64,000 nt of DNA from Lewinella sp. JB7. GTDB lineage: Bacteria; Bacteroidota; Bacteroidia; Chitinophagales; Saprospiraceae. The position numbers and the translations under genes are program-made. Shown one piece after another: positions 26,798 to 35,052 of the stretch. Position 1 is the stretch's first letter, and every line of letters starts with the position of its first letter. Under the pieces are notes generated by a model. That model was not told the DNA's origin. It worked only from the letters and a program-made list of their open reading frames with translations, and searched no databases. Where the stretch lies: NCBI RefSeq assembly GCF_024297185.1, contig NZ_JANCTD010000004.1, positions 248,001 through 312,000 on the forward strand, written 5' to 3'.

Positions 26798-28621
26798 ATG
26801 CAGCAGCTTTACACGATTTCATTTCTCTTCTTCCTGTCGGCAACATTATCCGCCCAGTGCCCGGAGCTCGTCTGGTCCGATGAGTTTGACGGAGAGTCCC
26901 TCGATCTTACCAACTGGACCTACGAGATCGGCGACGGCTGCGACCGCAATCTCTGCGGGTGGGGCAATAATGAGTTACAGTACTACCAGCAGAGCAACGC
27001 CGTAGTCAGCGACGGCACCCTCAAGATCACCGCCCGCCGGGAGTCGGCCGGCACCCGCAACTACACCTCCAGCCGCATCATCACCCGCGATAAGCAGGAC
27101 TTTACCTACGGTCGCATGGAAGCCCGCATCAAGCTTCCCGATGCCCGCGGCAGCTGGCCCGCTTTCTGGATGCTCTCGACCGACGAGGTCTACGGCGGCT
27201 GGCCCCGCAGTGGCGAGATCGACATCATGGAGTACATCGGCAACGAGCCGAACCAGGTACTGGGCACTATTCACTACGGCCAGGCCTGGCCGAATAACTC
27301 CTACCGTTCGACCACCATCGACTTTGAGGAACCGGTGTACGAGGACTTCCACGAATTTGCCGTCGAGTGGCGCAAGGATACCATCGACTGGTTCGTGGAC
27401 GGCTACCACTACGCTACTCAGACCCGGTCGGACGTGTCGCCCCAGCGCTGGCCCTTCGACCAGGACTTCTTCTTCATCCTGAACCTGGCCGTCGGCGGCA
27501 ACCTCGGGGGCTCGGTAACGGCGAGCGATTTTCCGACGACCATGGAGGTGGATTACGTGCGGGTCTACGGAGGGGGCAGGCCCTTCCTGACGGGTCCCCG
27601 CTCGGTGGAACATCAGGCCGGCGGACAGACCTATTCCGTCGGTAACCTGCCGGCGGGAGCTACGGTCAATTGGACGGTTCCCGCCTCCGCAACCATCGTA
27701 GCCGGACAGGGCACTTCCGAGATAACCGTCGACTGGGGCACTGCAGGAGGTTCCCTGTCCGCCGTTACTACCCTGGAGTGCGGGGAGCAATCCCTGACTA
27801 CCGACGTAACCGTTGGGGCCGCCTTCTACCGCGAGCGCAGTCTCGAAAATTTCGACGATCAGGCGGAGATCACCTACGGCTTTTCCACCGGCACGCTGAC
27901 TGAGATCAGTAATCCGGCACCGGACGCGGTGAACGGCTCGGCTACGGTGGGGAACTACGTGCGGGATGCCGGCTCCCAGTACGATGTACTGGAGTACCGC
28001 GCCTCCTCCCTGGGCAACGTGACTGACCTGTACACCGGAGAGAAGCGTTTCTACCTCGATCTGCGCACAGACGCACCGGTCGGCACGGAGATCATCCTTC
28101 AGCTGGAAACCGCCGCCGCCCAGGGCAGCAATTACCCGACCGGCCGCCATAGCCGGTACACGACCACCACGACCGTACGGAATGCCTGGGAACGACTGCT
28201 CTTCACGCCCCTCGACCGCCCGGATGCCTCCGCAAGTGCCACGGCCATCACCAAGTTGATCCTGCTGTTCGCGCCGAATTCGAATACGGGCAACACCTAT
28301 GTGTTCGATAATCTGGACGTGTACAGGGCCGACCGGATCATCGACGGAGTTTACCCACACCAAACGCTCTCCGGACTTTCCGCACGCCCGAATCCGGCTG
28401 CCGATCTGCTTACGCTGAACCTTACTCTCGACCGACCGGAGGAGGTGACGGTCGAGGTGTACGCACGCGACGGCCGCCTGCTGCAACGCCGCCTGTACCC
28501 GGTTGCCGCCGCCGGTGAACAGCGACTGATCCTAGCCGTGGACCACCTTCCCGCGGGCCTGTACATTGCTCGTCTGACGGCTGGTGGGCGTTCCGGGTCG
28601 GTCCGTTTCGTAAGGGAGTAG
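26798..28621 (+). CDS. Glycoside hydrolase family 16 beta-glucanase with T9SS domain
   Basis: 607 residues from the ATG at 26798 with signal peptide MQQLYTISFLFFLSATLSAQ. The GH16 jelly roll occupies about 21-262: LVWSDEFDG at the start, WPAFWMLSTDE, and the catalytic GEIDIMEYIG with Glu140, Asp142 and Glu145 (nucleophile, assistant, acid/base). The subfamily resembles laminarinases (beta-1,3-glucanases). A short Ig-like region and a carbohydrate-binding-like domain (about 370-520) follow, then a type A T9SS C-terminal domain (LSARPNPAADLLTLNLTLD ... GLYIARLTAGG). It should act outside the cell on beta-glucan. It is divergent from the FG-GAP gene, with about 104 bases between them. Confidence 0.93.
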   Translation: MQQLYTISFLFFLSATLSAQCPELVWSDEFDGESLDLTNWTYEIGDGCDRNLCGWGNNELQYYQQSNAVVSDGTLKITARRESAGTRNYTSSRIITRDKQDFTYGRMEARIKLPDARGSWPAFWMLSTDEVYGGWPRSGEIDIMEYIGNEPNQVLGTIHYGQAWPNNSYRSTTIDFEEPVYEDFHEFAVEWRKDTIDWFVDGYHYATQTRSDVSPQRWPFDQDFFFILNLAVGGNLGGSVTASDFPTTMEVDYVRVYGGGRPFLTGPRSVEHQAGGQTYSVGNLPAGATVNWTVPASATIVAGQGTSEITVDWGTAGGSLSAVTTLECGEQSLTTDVTVGAAFYRERSLENFDDQAEITYGFSTGTLTEISNPAPDAVNGSATVGNYVRDAGSQYDVLEYRASSLGNVTDLYTGEKRFYLDLRTDAPVGTEIILQLETAAAQGSNYPTGRHSRYTTTTTVRNAWERLLFTPLDRPDASASATAITKLILLFAPNSNTGNTYVFDNLDVYRADRIIDGVYPHQTLSGLSARPNPAADLLTLNLTLDRPEEVTVEVYARDGRLLQRRLYPVAAAGEQRLILAVDHLPAGLYIARLTAGGRSGSVRFVRE

Positions 28622-28649
28622 CGTATATTGGCCTCGCCAACCCCCCGCT

Positions 28650-30605
28650 ATGCCCCGACCGTTGCTTACCCTGTTTGTGTGCCTGCTCTGTACGCTGGGC
28701 AGTTCTCCACTCATCGCCCAGCTCGCAAACGTAAGCGCTAACGACCAGGGCATCGTCATACAGGGCGCGGACGCGGGAGCAACGTTCACGGTGAACGGCG
28801 AAGCCGTGGAAGCAATCCCCACCGAGGGCGGTGTGCTCCTCGCGGTGGAGCCCGGCATTCAGCTGATCAAGTCGGGAAAACAGACCGAATTGTACCACCT
28901 GAGCCAAGAGCCCGGCGAGGGACGGTTGCGCCACATCCCTCTGTGGCTTTCCATCTTTCCCCCCCTGATCGCGATTGCGCTGGCACTAATCTTCAAGGAG
29001 GTCATCATTTCCCTTTTCGCGGGAGTCTGGGTAGGGGCCTTCATCGCGGGCGGACTGCGGTTCGAATTCTTTCTGGGGGTTATTAAGTCGCTGCTGGCGA
29101 CGATCGACACCTACATCATCAACGCCCTCAACGACAGCGGTCACCTGTCGGTAATCGTCTTCAGCCTTATGATCGGCGGTATGGTGGCCATCATCAGCCG
29201 CAACGGTGGGATGGCGGGCGTGGTACAACGCATGAGTAAGTACGCGACCAACCCGCGCCGCGGACAGTTCGTCACCTGGTTATTGGGAGTGTCTATTTTC
29301 TTCGACGACTACGCCAATACTCTGATCGTCGGGAACACGATGCGCTCGGTTACGGACCGCTTCCGGATCAGTCGCGAAAAACTGGCTTACATCGTGGATT
29401 CCACGGCCGCGCCCGTGGCTTCGGTGGCCTTCATCACGACCTGGATCGGCGCCGAGTTGGGCTACATCGGCGACGGCATCGACCAGGTGGAACACTTTGC
29501 CGGCACGACGCCCTACGCCATCTTCATCGAATCGTTGAAGTACAGCTACTATCCGATCCTCACCCTGGCCTTCATCCTGTACCTGATTTACCAGCGTCGG
29601 GACTTCGGGCCCATGCTCACCGCGGAAACCCGCGCCCGTACCACCGGTATGGTCAAGCGGGTGAGCGAGGAGGAAGCCGCGGCTAGCGAACAGGAGGACC
29701 TCGAACCCGTCAAGGGTGCTCCGCTGCGGGCCCGCAACGCCGCCATCCCCGTCCTGACGGTGATCGTCATGACCATTATCGGACTGCTCGATACCGGGCT
29801 TTCCAGCCTGTCCGCGTCCATGGAAACACCACCGGACACCGGCGACTGGGGTGCCGTATGGGACGCGCTCGAGGGTGGCTTTTTCGTCAAACTGGGCCTG
29901 ACCATCGGGGCGGCCGACAGCTACGTCGCCCTGCTCTGGGCCAGTATGAGCGGCGTCGTCGTCGCCCTCGTCCTCACGGTCTCCCAACGGATTATGAACA
30001 TAGAGCAAACCATCGGGTCGCTTACGGCCGGCTTCAAGGCCATGTTCTCGGCCGTTATGATCCTTACGCTGGCCTGGGCGCTGGCCCTCACTACCGAGGA
30101 ACTGCATACGGCAACCTTTCTGGTGGAACTGCTGGGCGATGCGCTGAATCCCTACTTCCTCCAGCCGGTCATCTTCGTACTGGCGGCCGTGGTCAGTTTC
30201 AGTACGGGCAGCAGCTGGAGCACGATGGCCATCCTCTACCCCATCGCGATTCCGCTGACCTGGACCGTCGCGATGCTTTCCGGCTGGGACGAACCCGATG
30301 CGGCCGGACTGCTCTACAACGTCATCAGTACCGTGCTGGCGGCCAGCGTGCTGGGCGACCACTGTTCACCGATCTCCGATACGACCATTCTTTCGAGCCT
30401 TGCCTCCGACTGTAACCACATCGATCACGTGCGCACGCAACTACCCTACGCGCTCACCGTGGGCTCGGTGGCCTTGCTGTGCGGCTTCTTTTCGACCCTA
30501 CTGGGGGGCGGATGGCTGGTATGCCTCTCCCTGATGGCCGCCGGACTGGTGGTCCTGTACTTCGTCGTGAAGCTGGTGGGCAAGAAGATGGAAATGGACC
30601 TTTAG
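28650..30605 (+). CDS. NhaC-family Na+/H+ antiporter with exported N-terminal domain
   Basis: 651 residues. The first 24 look like a cleavable signal (MPRPLLTLFVCLLCTLGSS...AQL), followed by about 75 residues of small beta-rich domain (GADAGATFTVNGEAVEAIP, LLAVEPGIQLIKSG). The transporter proper begins at about 93 (HIPLWLSIFPPLIAIALALIF). About 11 membrane helices carry NhaC-family features: ISRNGGMAG, GVSIFFDDYANTLIVGNTMR at about 214-233, STAAPVASVAFITTWIG, STGSSWSTMAILYP at about 523-536, and LGDHCSPISDTTILSS near the end. It exchanges Na+ for H+ across the inner membrane. The exported N-terminal domain is an addition to the core. It lies 28 bases after the GH16 gene, possibly cotranscribed. 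Confidence 0.9.
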   Translation: MPRPLLTLFVCLLCTLGSSPLIAQLANVSANDQGIVIQGADAGATFTVNGEAVEAIPTEGGVLLAVEPGIQLIKSGKQTELYHLSQEPGEGRLRHIPLWLSIFPPLIAIALALIFKEVIISLFAGVWVGAFIAGGLRFEFFLGVIKSLLATIDTYIINALNDSGHLSVIVFSLMIGGMVAIISRNGGMAGVVQRMSKYATNPRRGQFVTWLLGVSIFFDDYANTLIVGNTMRSVTDRFRISREKLAYIVDSTAAPVASVAFITTWIGAELGYIGDGIDQVEHFAGTTPYAIFIESLKYSYYPILTLAFILYLIYQRRDFGPMLTAETRARTTGMVKRVSEEEAAASEQEDLEPVKGAPLRARNAAIPVLTVIVMTIIGLLDTGLSSLSASMETPPDTGDWGAVWDALEGGFFVKLGLTIGAADSYVALLWASMSGVVVALVLTVSQRIMNIEQTIGSLTAGFKAMFSAVMILTLAWALALTTEELHTATFLVELLGDALNPYFLQPVIFVLAAVVSFSTGSSWSTMAILYPIAIPLTWTVAMLSGWDEPDAAGLLYNVISTVLAASVLGDHCSPISDTTILSSLASDCNHIDHVRTQLPYALTVGSVALLCGFFSTLLGGGWLVCLSLMAAGLVVLYFVVKLVGKKMEMDL

Positions 30606-30614
30606 GCCGCGGCG

Positions 30615-32114
30615 TTACGGTTCCCGGTCGGCAATGCGGTACACGTGGATGTCTCCGGCCTCCAGGATCAGAGAATCCAGTCGGGTCCGGATGGTGGAAT
30701 CCTGATCGAATCGTCGCGAGTTGGAGTAGAGATAGTCGACGCCGTGTTTTTCGTGCAGATCGTCGATCCAGGCCGGACGCACCGCATTGCCGTGAAAGAC
30801 GTACCCCCGCTTCCGGATCAGCCAGGTGAAAATCTGGTAGGACACGTCGTTCAGTACGATCACTTTGGCGTCGTCGTCGACCGCTTCCCGGAGAACCTTC
30901 TGGTGATTAAATACGTCCCGCATGACGGGATAGTACGCGCTGGCGCTCTGCGCCCACAGGGGTTGCCGCAGCCAGTAAGCCCAGCCCGGGGCGGCCAGCA
31001 ATGCCCCCGCGATCAGGACAATGCCGAGCGGTTTCCAGGCATTGGTGGCGGTCCACCGCCAGATCCGTTCCGCGCCGGCCGCTACCACGATGTACATCCA
31101 CGGTAACAGGGGAAGCAGGTAGTAGTCATGAACCATAGTGATGGTATTTCCCTGCAGTACGGCGAAGGCGAGGGTGACCGCGGCAAGGGCCCAGACGTAA
31201 CCCGCGTAGGGGAAGTCTGCCCGCCGCCGCACGGGCAGGAGGGTGCCGACCAAAAGCAGCAACCACACGGCCGGCGACAGCAGGTCGAAGGGGAAGTATT
31301 GCTGCCAGTAATAATCGATGATTGCCTGGTTCTGCTCCGGCGTGTTGGTGTTGCCGAAGATACCGTACAGCGTAGGACTGTTTCGCCACCGTGGCATCAC
31401 CCAGGCGTACCACTTATAGGCGGGGAGCAGGAACAGCAGGTGCGCTCCGGCAAAAAAGAACAGCCGGCCGTTGATTCCTCCGCGCCGGAACAATCGCGTC
31501 AGTACGTACAACAGTCCGACGATGCCGAACATGGCGAACGGCAGCTTGGCCAGGGTAGCGATCCCCAGGGCCAGGGTAGCGGCGACGACCTGCCACCAGC
31601 GACGGTCCCGGAAGTAGGCGAACAAAAAGTACAGATACCAGATACCGGCCGCGAGGGCCAGAACATCCGGAAGCACATTGATCGAGTAGAAGTAAAAGAG
31701 CGGGCTGAACTGCAGGAGGGTCGTCCCCACCAGCGCGAGCCCGGGTGAAAATCCCATAGTAACTAGCAGCAAACCGAAGGCAACCAGCCCCGTTACGCTG
31801 GTAGCCCAGACACAAATTCTCGTCACCAGCACCTCGTGCCCCGTATGGCGTACGACCTGGGCGATTCCCCACTGCATGAGGGGAAATTCCAGCCGGAGCA
31901 GGTTGTTGTTGGAGCCGTTGAAGTGGCTTACCCGGGGGTTGAGGATGTCGTTGTCGTAATGAACGAAGTTGCGGATGTTCCACATCGTCTGCGACTGTCG
32001 CCAGTTGTGGCGCCCCTGAATGTCCTGCGGAAAGATCTGCCAGTGTAGAACGATGCTCACCACCAGGCTCAGAACAAAGCCGGTTAGAACGGCGTATCGG
32101 GAAGTCAGGGCCAT
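30615..32114 (-). CDS. Polytopic GT39/ArnT-like glycosyltransferase
   Basis: 499 residues with about 11 membrane helices. The first periplasmic loop has DIQGRHNWRQSQTMWNIRNF and is followed by SHFNGSNNNLLRLEFPLMQW, an arrangement typical of GT-C-fold glycosyltransferases (family 39, ArnT/PMT-like) that use polyprenyl-phosphate sugars. A C-terminal soluble part of about 100 residues follows the last helix (VDDDAKVIVLNDVSYQIFTW). It lies 45 bases after the methyltransferase gene on the minus strand and converges on the NhaC gene with a gap of nine bases. Acceptor and sugar are unknown. Confidence 0.75.
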   Translation of the reverse strand: MALTSRYAVLTGFVLSLVVSIVLHWQIFPQDIQGRHNWRQSQTMWNIRNFVHYDNDILNPRVSHFNGSNNNLLRLEFPLMQWGIAQVVRHTGHEVLVTRICVWATSVTGLVAFGLLLVTMGFSPGLALVGTTLLQFSPLFYFYSINVLPDVLALAAGIWYLYFLFAYFRDRRWWQVVAATLALGIATLAKLPFAMFGIVGLLYVLTRLFRRGGINGRLFFFAGAHLLFLLPAYKWYAWVMPRWRNSPTLYGIFGNTNTPEQNQAIIDYYWQQYFPFDLLSPAVWLLLLVGTLLPVRRRADFPYAGYVWALAAVTLAFAVLQGNTITMVHDYYLLPLLPWMYIVVAAGAERIWRWTATNAWKPLGIVLIAGALLAAPGWAYWLRQPLWAQSASAYYPVMRDVFNHQKVLREAVDDDAKVIVLNDVSYQIFTWLIRKRGYVFHGNAVRPAWIDDLHEKHGVDYLYSNSRRFDQDSTIRTRLDSLILEAGDIHVYRIADREP

Positions 32115-32159
32115 GGGGGAAAGAGCTAGGGGGGGCAGGCGAACCGGGGGAGGATTACA

Positions 32160-33083
32160 TCAGCTCACAAGGTAACCATGACTGATGGCCAGTTCCTCGT
32201 CCGGGTAGGGTCCGATATCCGCGTGCACGGGGACTGACCGGAGATTGGCCAGGTTTCCCGGGCGAACTTCTTGTTCCCGGACGGGTATGCCGAGCGCGGC
32301 GTACATCGCCAGATAATCGGGCCAGCGCAGGCGATTCTGCGGCTGGATGCTGTTGTCGAGCATTGCCCACTGCCGGTGGCTGAAGCGGAGAAAGTTATAA
32401 ATATTGATCGAGGAGTCCAGGTGGGCGAAGTGGTCGGAAAGGTCGACGAAGTGACTCATCACTCCGTTCGGTTTCACTACCCGTTTGAATTCCCCGAGGA
32501 TGCGGGCGAGCACTTTCGGATACACGTGCTCGAAGGTGTTGTTGGAGCAAATGAGGTCGAAATGATCGTCGGGGAAGTCCAGCCGGGTGGCATCCATCAC
32601 CCGGGCGTCGAGCCGGATGCGGCTGCTGATCTGGTCGACCGTCAGAGATTCCGGGGTTTTACACAGCTCCCGGAGGACGGTCAGGCGGTCGGTCAGCACC
32701 CCGGGTAAGTAGGTCGCCAGCCGACCGTCGTCATGGTAGGCGAGCAGCTTGCGCAGGGCGATCACCTGGCGCTCGGCGGTCATCCAGTTCCGTATATCCA
32801 CGGACACGATCCGCTCGAAGCCAACCAGGAATAAGGCTGCCGGAACGATGGGGTACCACCCGGTACCGAGTTCTAGTACGCGAGCCTGCGCCGCCGGAGT
32901 CTGGCCGTACTTACGGAAGTAGCGTACGTGATCGCGGGCCGCATCGAGTTTGTACCCAAAATGCTCGTCGGTCAGGTCGACGCCCCGGGTGATGTACTTC
33001 TGAAAAAAGAAGTTGACCCGCTCCTTGAAGGGAAGGTAGGAGATGGTTTTTTGCACCGCGGCTTTCAGCAACCAATTGGCCAT
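32160..33083 (-). CDS. Class I SAM-dependent methyltransferase
   Basis: 307 residues, no signal peptide. The nucleotide-binding motif I is VLELGTGWYPIVPAALF at about 67-83 (E-L-G-T-G-W), acidic motif II IVSVDIRNW, and a later motif LDFPDDHFDLICSNNTFEHV at about 164-183. The gene is six bases after rsgA and precedes a GT39 glycosyltransferase, so the mRNA is probably rsgA-methyltransferase-GT39. Together with the glycosyltransferase it may modify a surface glycolipid or glycan (inference). Confidence 0.85.
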   Translation of the reverse strand: MANWLLKAAVQKTISYLPFKERVNFFFQKYITRGVDLTDEHFGYKLDAARDHVRYFRKYGQTPAAQARVLELGTGWYPIVPAALFLVGFERIVSVDIRNWMTAERQVIALRKLLAYHDDGRLATYLPGVLTDRLTVLRELCKTPESLTVDQISSRIRLDARVMDATRLDFPDDHFDLICSNNTFEHVYPKVLARILGEFKRVVKPNGVMSHFVDLSDHFAHLDSSINIYNFLRFSHRQWAMLDNSIQPQNRLRWPDYLAMYAALGIPVREQEVRPGNLANLRSVPVHADIGPYPDEELAISHGYLVS

Positions 33084-33089
33084 CCGGAG

Positions 33090-34064
33090 CTATACTTTAC
33101 GTCGTTCCCAGTAATTCTGGTTCTCGATCTCGTCGAGTATTCCGAGGTAGGAAAAGTAGCGCAGGTCGGTCACGCGGTCGTCACCCTCCTCTACCGATTC
33201 CTTGACGGCGCAGCCGGGCTCGTCCTTGTGCAGACAGGATCCTCCGAAGCGGCACTCCTCGCTCAGGGCGAAAATTTCACGGAAATTGTGGGCGACGTCC
33301 TGGGGTTTGAGGTAGTTGAAGCCCAGCGTCTTGATGCCCGGCGTATCAATAAGCTCGCCACCGAAACTCAGCTGGAACAACTCGGCGAAGGTGGTGGTAT
33401 GCTGGCCCTTTCCCGTGTAGTCCGACAACTCGCCGGTACGCAGATCGAGGCGGGGTTCGACGGCGTTGACGAGGGTGGACTTCCCCACCCCACTCTGTCC
33501 GCTCAGCAGGTTTCGCTTGCCTTCCATCAGCTCGCGCAACTCGTCGATGCCCTGACCGGTAGTGGCACTAACGAGCACGACGGTATAACCGATATCGGTG
33601 TAGAGATCGTGGATGACCCGGTAGGTTTCCATCTCGTCCTCCGCGTAGAGATCGGCTTTGTTGACCACGATGATGGTAGGAATACCGAAGGGCTCGGTCA
33701 TGAGGAGGAATCGGTCGATAAAACCGAGTTTGACTCCCGGGTCGATAATGGTCGTAATGAGAACAGCCTGGTCGACGTTGCTGGCCAGCAGGTGAAGATC
33801 GTGCTTGCGGCGGGGGCTCTGGCGGACAACGTAGTTGGTCCGGTCGGCAATGCCCCGGATTGCGCCGGTCTCCTCGTCGTTGGTGGTTTCCACCTCCACG
33901 GTGACCCGGTCGCCGACGGCAATAGGGTTCGTAAGATTCAGCTCATCGAGCCGGAACTTACCCGCGACCCGGCAACGGAGCTCGCGGGCACCATCCGGCG
34001 TCTCTTCGTCGAGAAGAACGTTGTACCAGCTGCCGGTTGATTTTATGACGGTTCCTTGGATCAT
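33090..34064 (-). CDS. rsgA: Ribosome small subunit-dependent GTPase A
   Basis: 324 residues from the ATG at 34064, eight codons inside the longest frame, because MIQGTVIKSTGSWYNV is the normal start of the OB-fold domain. The circularly permuted GTPase order is visible: G4 VVNKADL at about 133-139, G5 VSATTGQG, then G1 LLSGQSGVGKSTLVN, then the G3 IDTPGIK. The C-terminal zinc knuckle is ECRFGGSCLHKDEPGC. RsgA helps the maturation and checking of the 30S subunit in the cytoplasm. It is the first gene of the minus-strand operon. Confidence 0.96.
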   Translation of the reverse strand: MIQGTVIKSTGSWYNVLLDEETPDGARELRCRVAGKFRLDELNLTNPIAVGDRVTVEVETTNDEETGAIRGIADRTNYVVRQSPRRKHDLHLLASNVDQAVLITTIIDPGVKLGFIDRFLLMTEPFGIPTIIVVNKADLYAEDEMETYRVIHDLYTDIGYTVVLVSATTGQGIDELRELMEGKRNLLSGQSGVGKSTLVNAVEPRLDLRTGELSDYTGKGQHTTTFAELFQLSFGGELIDTPGIKTLGFNYLKPQDVAHNFREIFALSEECRFGGSCLHKDEPGCAVKESVEEGDDRVTDLRYFSYLGILDEIENQNYWERRKV

Positions 34065-34179
34065 GGGCGGGTTCTCGGGTGGGGGCACGCGATAGGGGCT
34101 GTAACATACGGTACTTATGCCACCTATGGCCTACCTTACTTTTCTCACAACAACACTCTAATCACTCAAACGGATAACC

Positions 34180-34650
34180 GTGCAACACCACTTCGCTACG
34201 ATCACCCGCTGGACCGGCAATCGCGGCAGCGGAACCCTGGACTACCGCGCCTACTCCCGCGACCACCTGATTTCGGTTACCGGGAAGGACCAATCCATCG
34301 AAGGGTCGAGCGATCCGGCCTTTCGCGGCGACAAACGGCGGTACAGCCCCGAAGAGTTGTTCGTAGCCAGCATTTCCTCCTGTCATATGCTTTGGTACCT
34401 GCACCTGGCCGCCGTCAACGGCATCACGGTGCTTGAGTATGAGGATCGCGCCGAGGGGACCATGGTCGATGCCGTCGACGGCGGAGCCGGTCGTTTCACC
34501 TCCGTCACCCTACGCCCACTCATTCGGATCGCACAGGAAGAGGGTGCGGACCTGGCTCGCGACCTCCACACCGAAGCCGGCAAAAAGTGCTTCATCGCCA
34601 ATTCGGTGAAGGTACCGATCAGCTACGCCCCGGAGATCGTAGTCGACTAA
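34180..34650 (+). CDS. OsmC family peroxiredoxin-like protein
   Basis: 156 residues from a GTG at 34180 (MQHHFATITRWTGNRG). The two family cysteines are present: SISSCHMLWYLH at about 65-76 and AGKKCFIANSVKVPI at about 136-150. OsmC/Ohr proteins reduce organic hydroperoxides with a Cys pair; the spacing and the YSPEELFVASISSCH segment fit the OsmC/YhfA-type subgroup. Cytoplasmic. It is divergent from rsgA with 115 bases between the starts. Confidence 0.88.
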   Translation: MQHHFATITRWTGNRGSGTLDYRAYSRDHLISVTGKDQSIEGSSDPAFRGDKRRYSPEELFVASISSCHMLWYLHLAAVNGITVLEYEDRAEGTMVDAVDGGAGRFTSVTLRPLIRIAQEEGADLARDLHTEAGKKCFIANSVKVPISYAPEIVVD

Positions 34651-34671
34651 GCGCGACCATCAGGTAGGGGC

Positions 34672-34698
34672 CAAAAAAAAGAGGCAACAAGTTGCCTC
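34672..34698 (-). terminator. Hairpin with U-run in the minus direction
   Basis: GAGGCAAC at 34681-34688 pairs with GTTGCCTC at 34691-34698. The flanking A8 at 34673-34680 becomes a T-run after the hairpin when read on the minus strand. No minus-strand gene is seen upstream of it, so either it ends an unannotated antisense transcript or it serves as a structure in the plus-strand leader. Confidence 0.5.
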
Positions 34699-34719
34699 CC
34701 AATAACCCCAAAAAACCAA

Positions 34720-34788
34720 ATGAAAACTAAATCTTGCTGCGACCGGCAGGATTATCTACCGCCCTTTAGCAGCGTCAAGGTAGAATAA
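34720..34788 (+). CDS. Candidate 22-codon micro-ORF upstream of the ileS leader
   Basis: ATG at 34720, stop TAA at 34786-34788. The peptide begins MKTKSCCDRQDY and ends PPFSSVKVE. The start is preceded by an A-rich stretch (CCCCAAAAAACCAA), the type of 5' sequence that favours initiation in Bacteroidota, and follows a perfect hairpin at 34681-34698. The pair of adjacent cysteines is notable. A 22-codon frame can occur by chance, so the call rests on the start context and on being in an otherwise gene-free stretch. Confidence 0.35.
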   Translation: MKTKSCCDRQDYLPPFSSVKVE

Positions 34789-34897
34789 ATTTAATCACTG
34801 GCAAGCAAACTGACAAGTTTTTTTTCACATTGTCTTAACAAATTTTCGTCCCGGGAGTAAGGGGGCCACTTCGGCACCCGACCCGTTTCTCATTGCG

Positions 34898-34905
34898 TAT
34901 CTTTG
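34898..34905 (+). promoter_or_regulatory. Perfect -7 promoter element for the ileS leader
   Basis: TATCTTTG matches the Bacteroidota -7 consensus TAnnTTTG exactly. The ATG of the leader peptide begins five bases after its last base, so the transcript could start at or next to that ATG. The -33 TTTG is not clear; a TTCG at 34870-34873 is 24 bases away, which is longer than usual. Confidence 0.6.
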
Positions 34906-34909
34906 TGCC

Positions 34910-34966
34910 ATGTCAGTCACTCGCATCATTCGCGGTATAATTACCGGCCACGCTCCGTGTCCGTAG
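34910..34966 (+). CDS. Isoleucine-rich leader peptide of ileS (attenuator)
   Basis: An 18-codon frame, MSVTRIIRGIITGHAPCP, from ATG at 34910 to TAG at 34964-34966. Four of 18 codons are isoleucine, in two adjacent pairs (ATC ATT and ATA ATT). An intrinsic terminator follows 25 bases later and the isoleucyl-tRNA synthetase gene starts at 35053. This is the layout of ribosome-mediated attenuation: stalling at Ile codons when charged tRNA-Ile is short would favour an antiterminator. One of the four codons is the rare ATA. I did not establish the alternative antiterminator pairing. Confidence 0.6.
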   Translation: MSVTRIIRGIITGHAPCP

Positions 34967-34991
34967 CCGTACCGTTGCCCGAAAACGACTG

Positions 34992-35030
34992 AAAGCTCCG
35001 ACGGACCGCCATCGGAGCTTTTTTATTTTT
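34992..35030 (+). terminator. Intrinsic terminator (attenuator) upstream of ileS
   Basis: Arms 34992-35001 and 35012-35021 pair (AAAGCTCCGA with TCGGAGCTTT), with two further G-C pairs after a C-A mismatch and an ACCG loop. A T-rich run (35019-35030, one A inside) follows. The T-run overlaps TATTTTTG at 35024-35031, itself a match to the -7 promoter consensus, so ileS could also start from its own promoter directly behind the hairpin. Confidence 0.75.
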
Positions 35031-35052
35031 GCACCCCGCAACGCAGAAAAGC

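Noticed and set aside
26975-28486. 503-codon minus-strand frame antisense to the GH16 gene
   Set aside because: Mirror frame of a well-supported catalytic gene with T9SS tail; the antisense translation lacks any family feature.
34681-34698. Hairpin as terminator for the OsmC gene
   Set aside because: No T-run follows it on the plus strand; the T-run exists only in the minus orientation.
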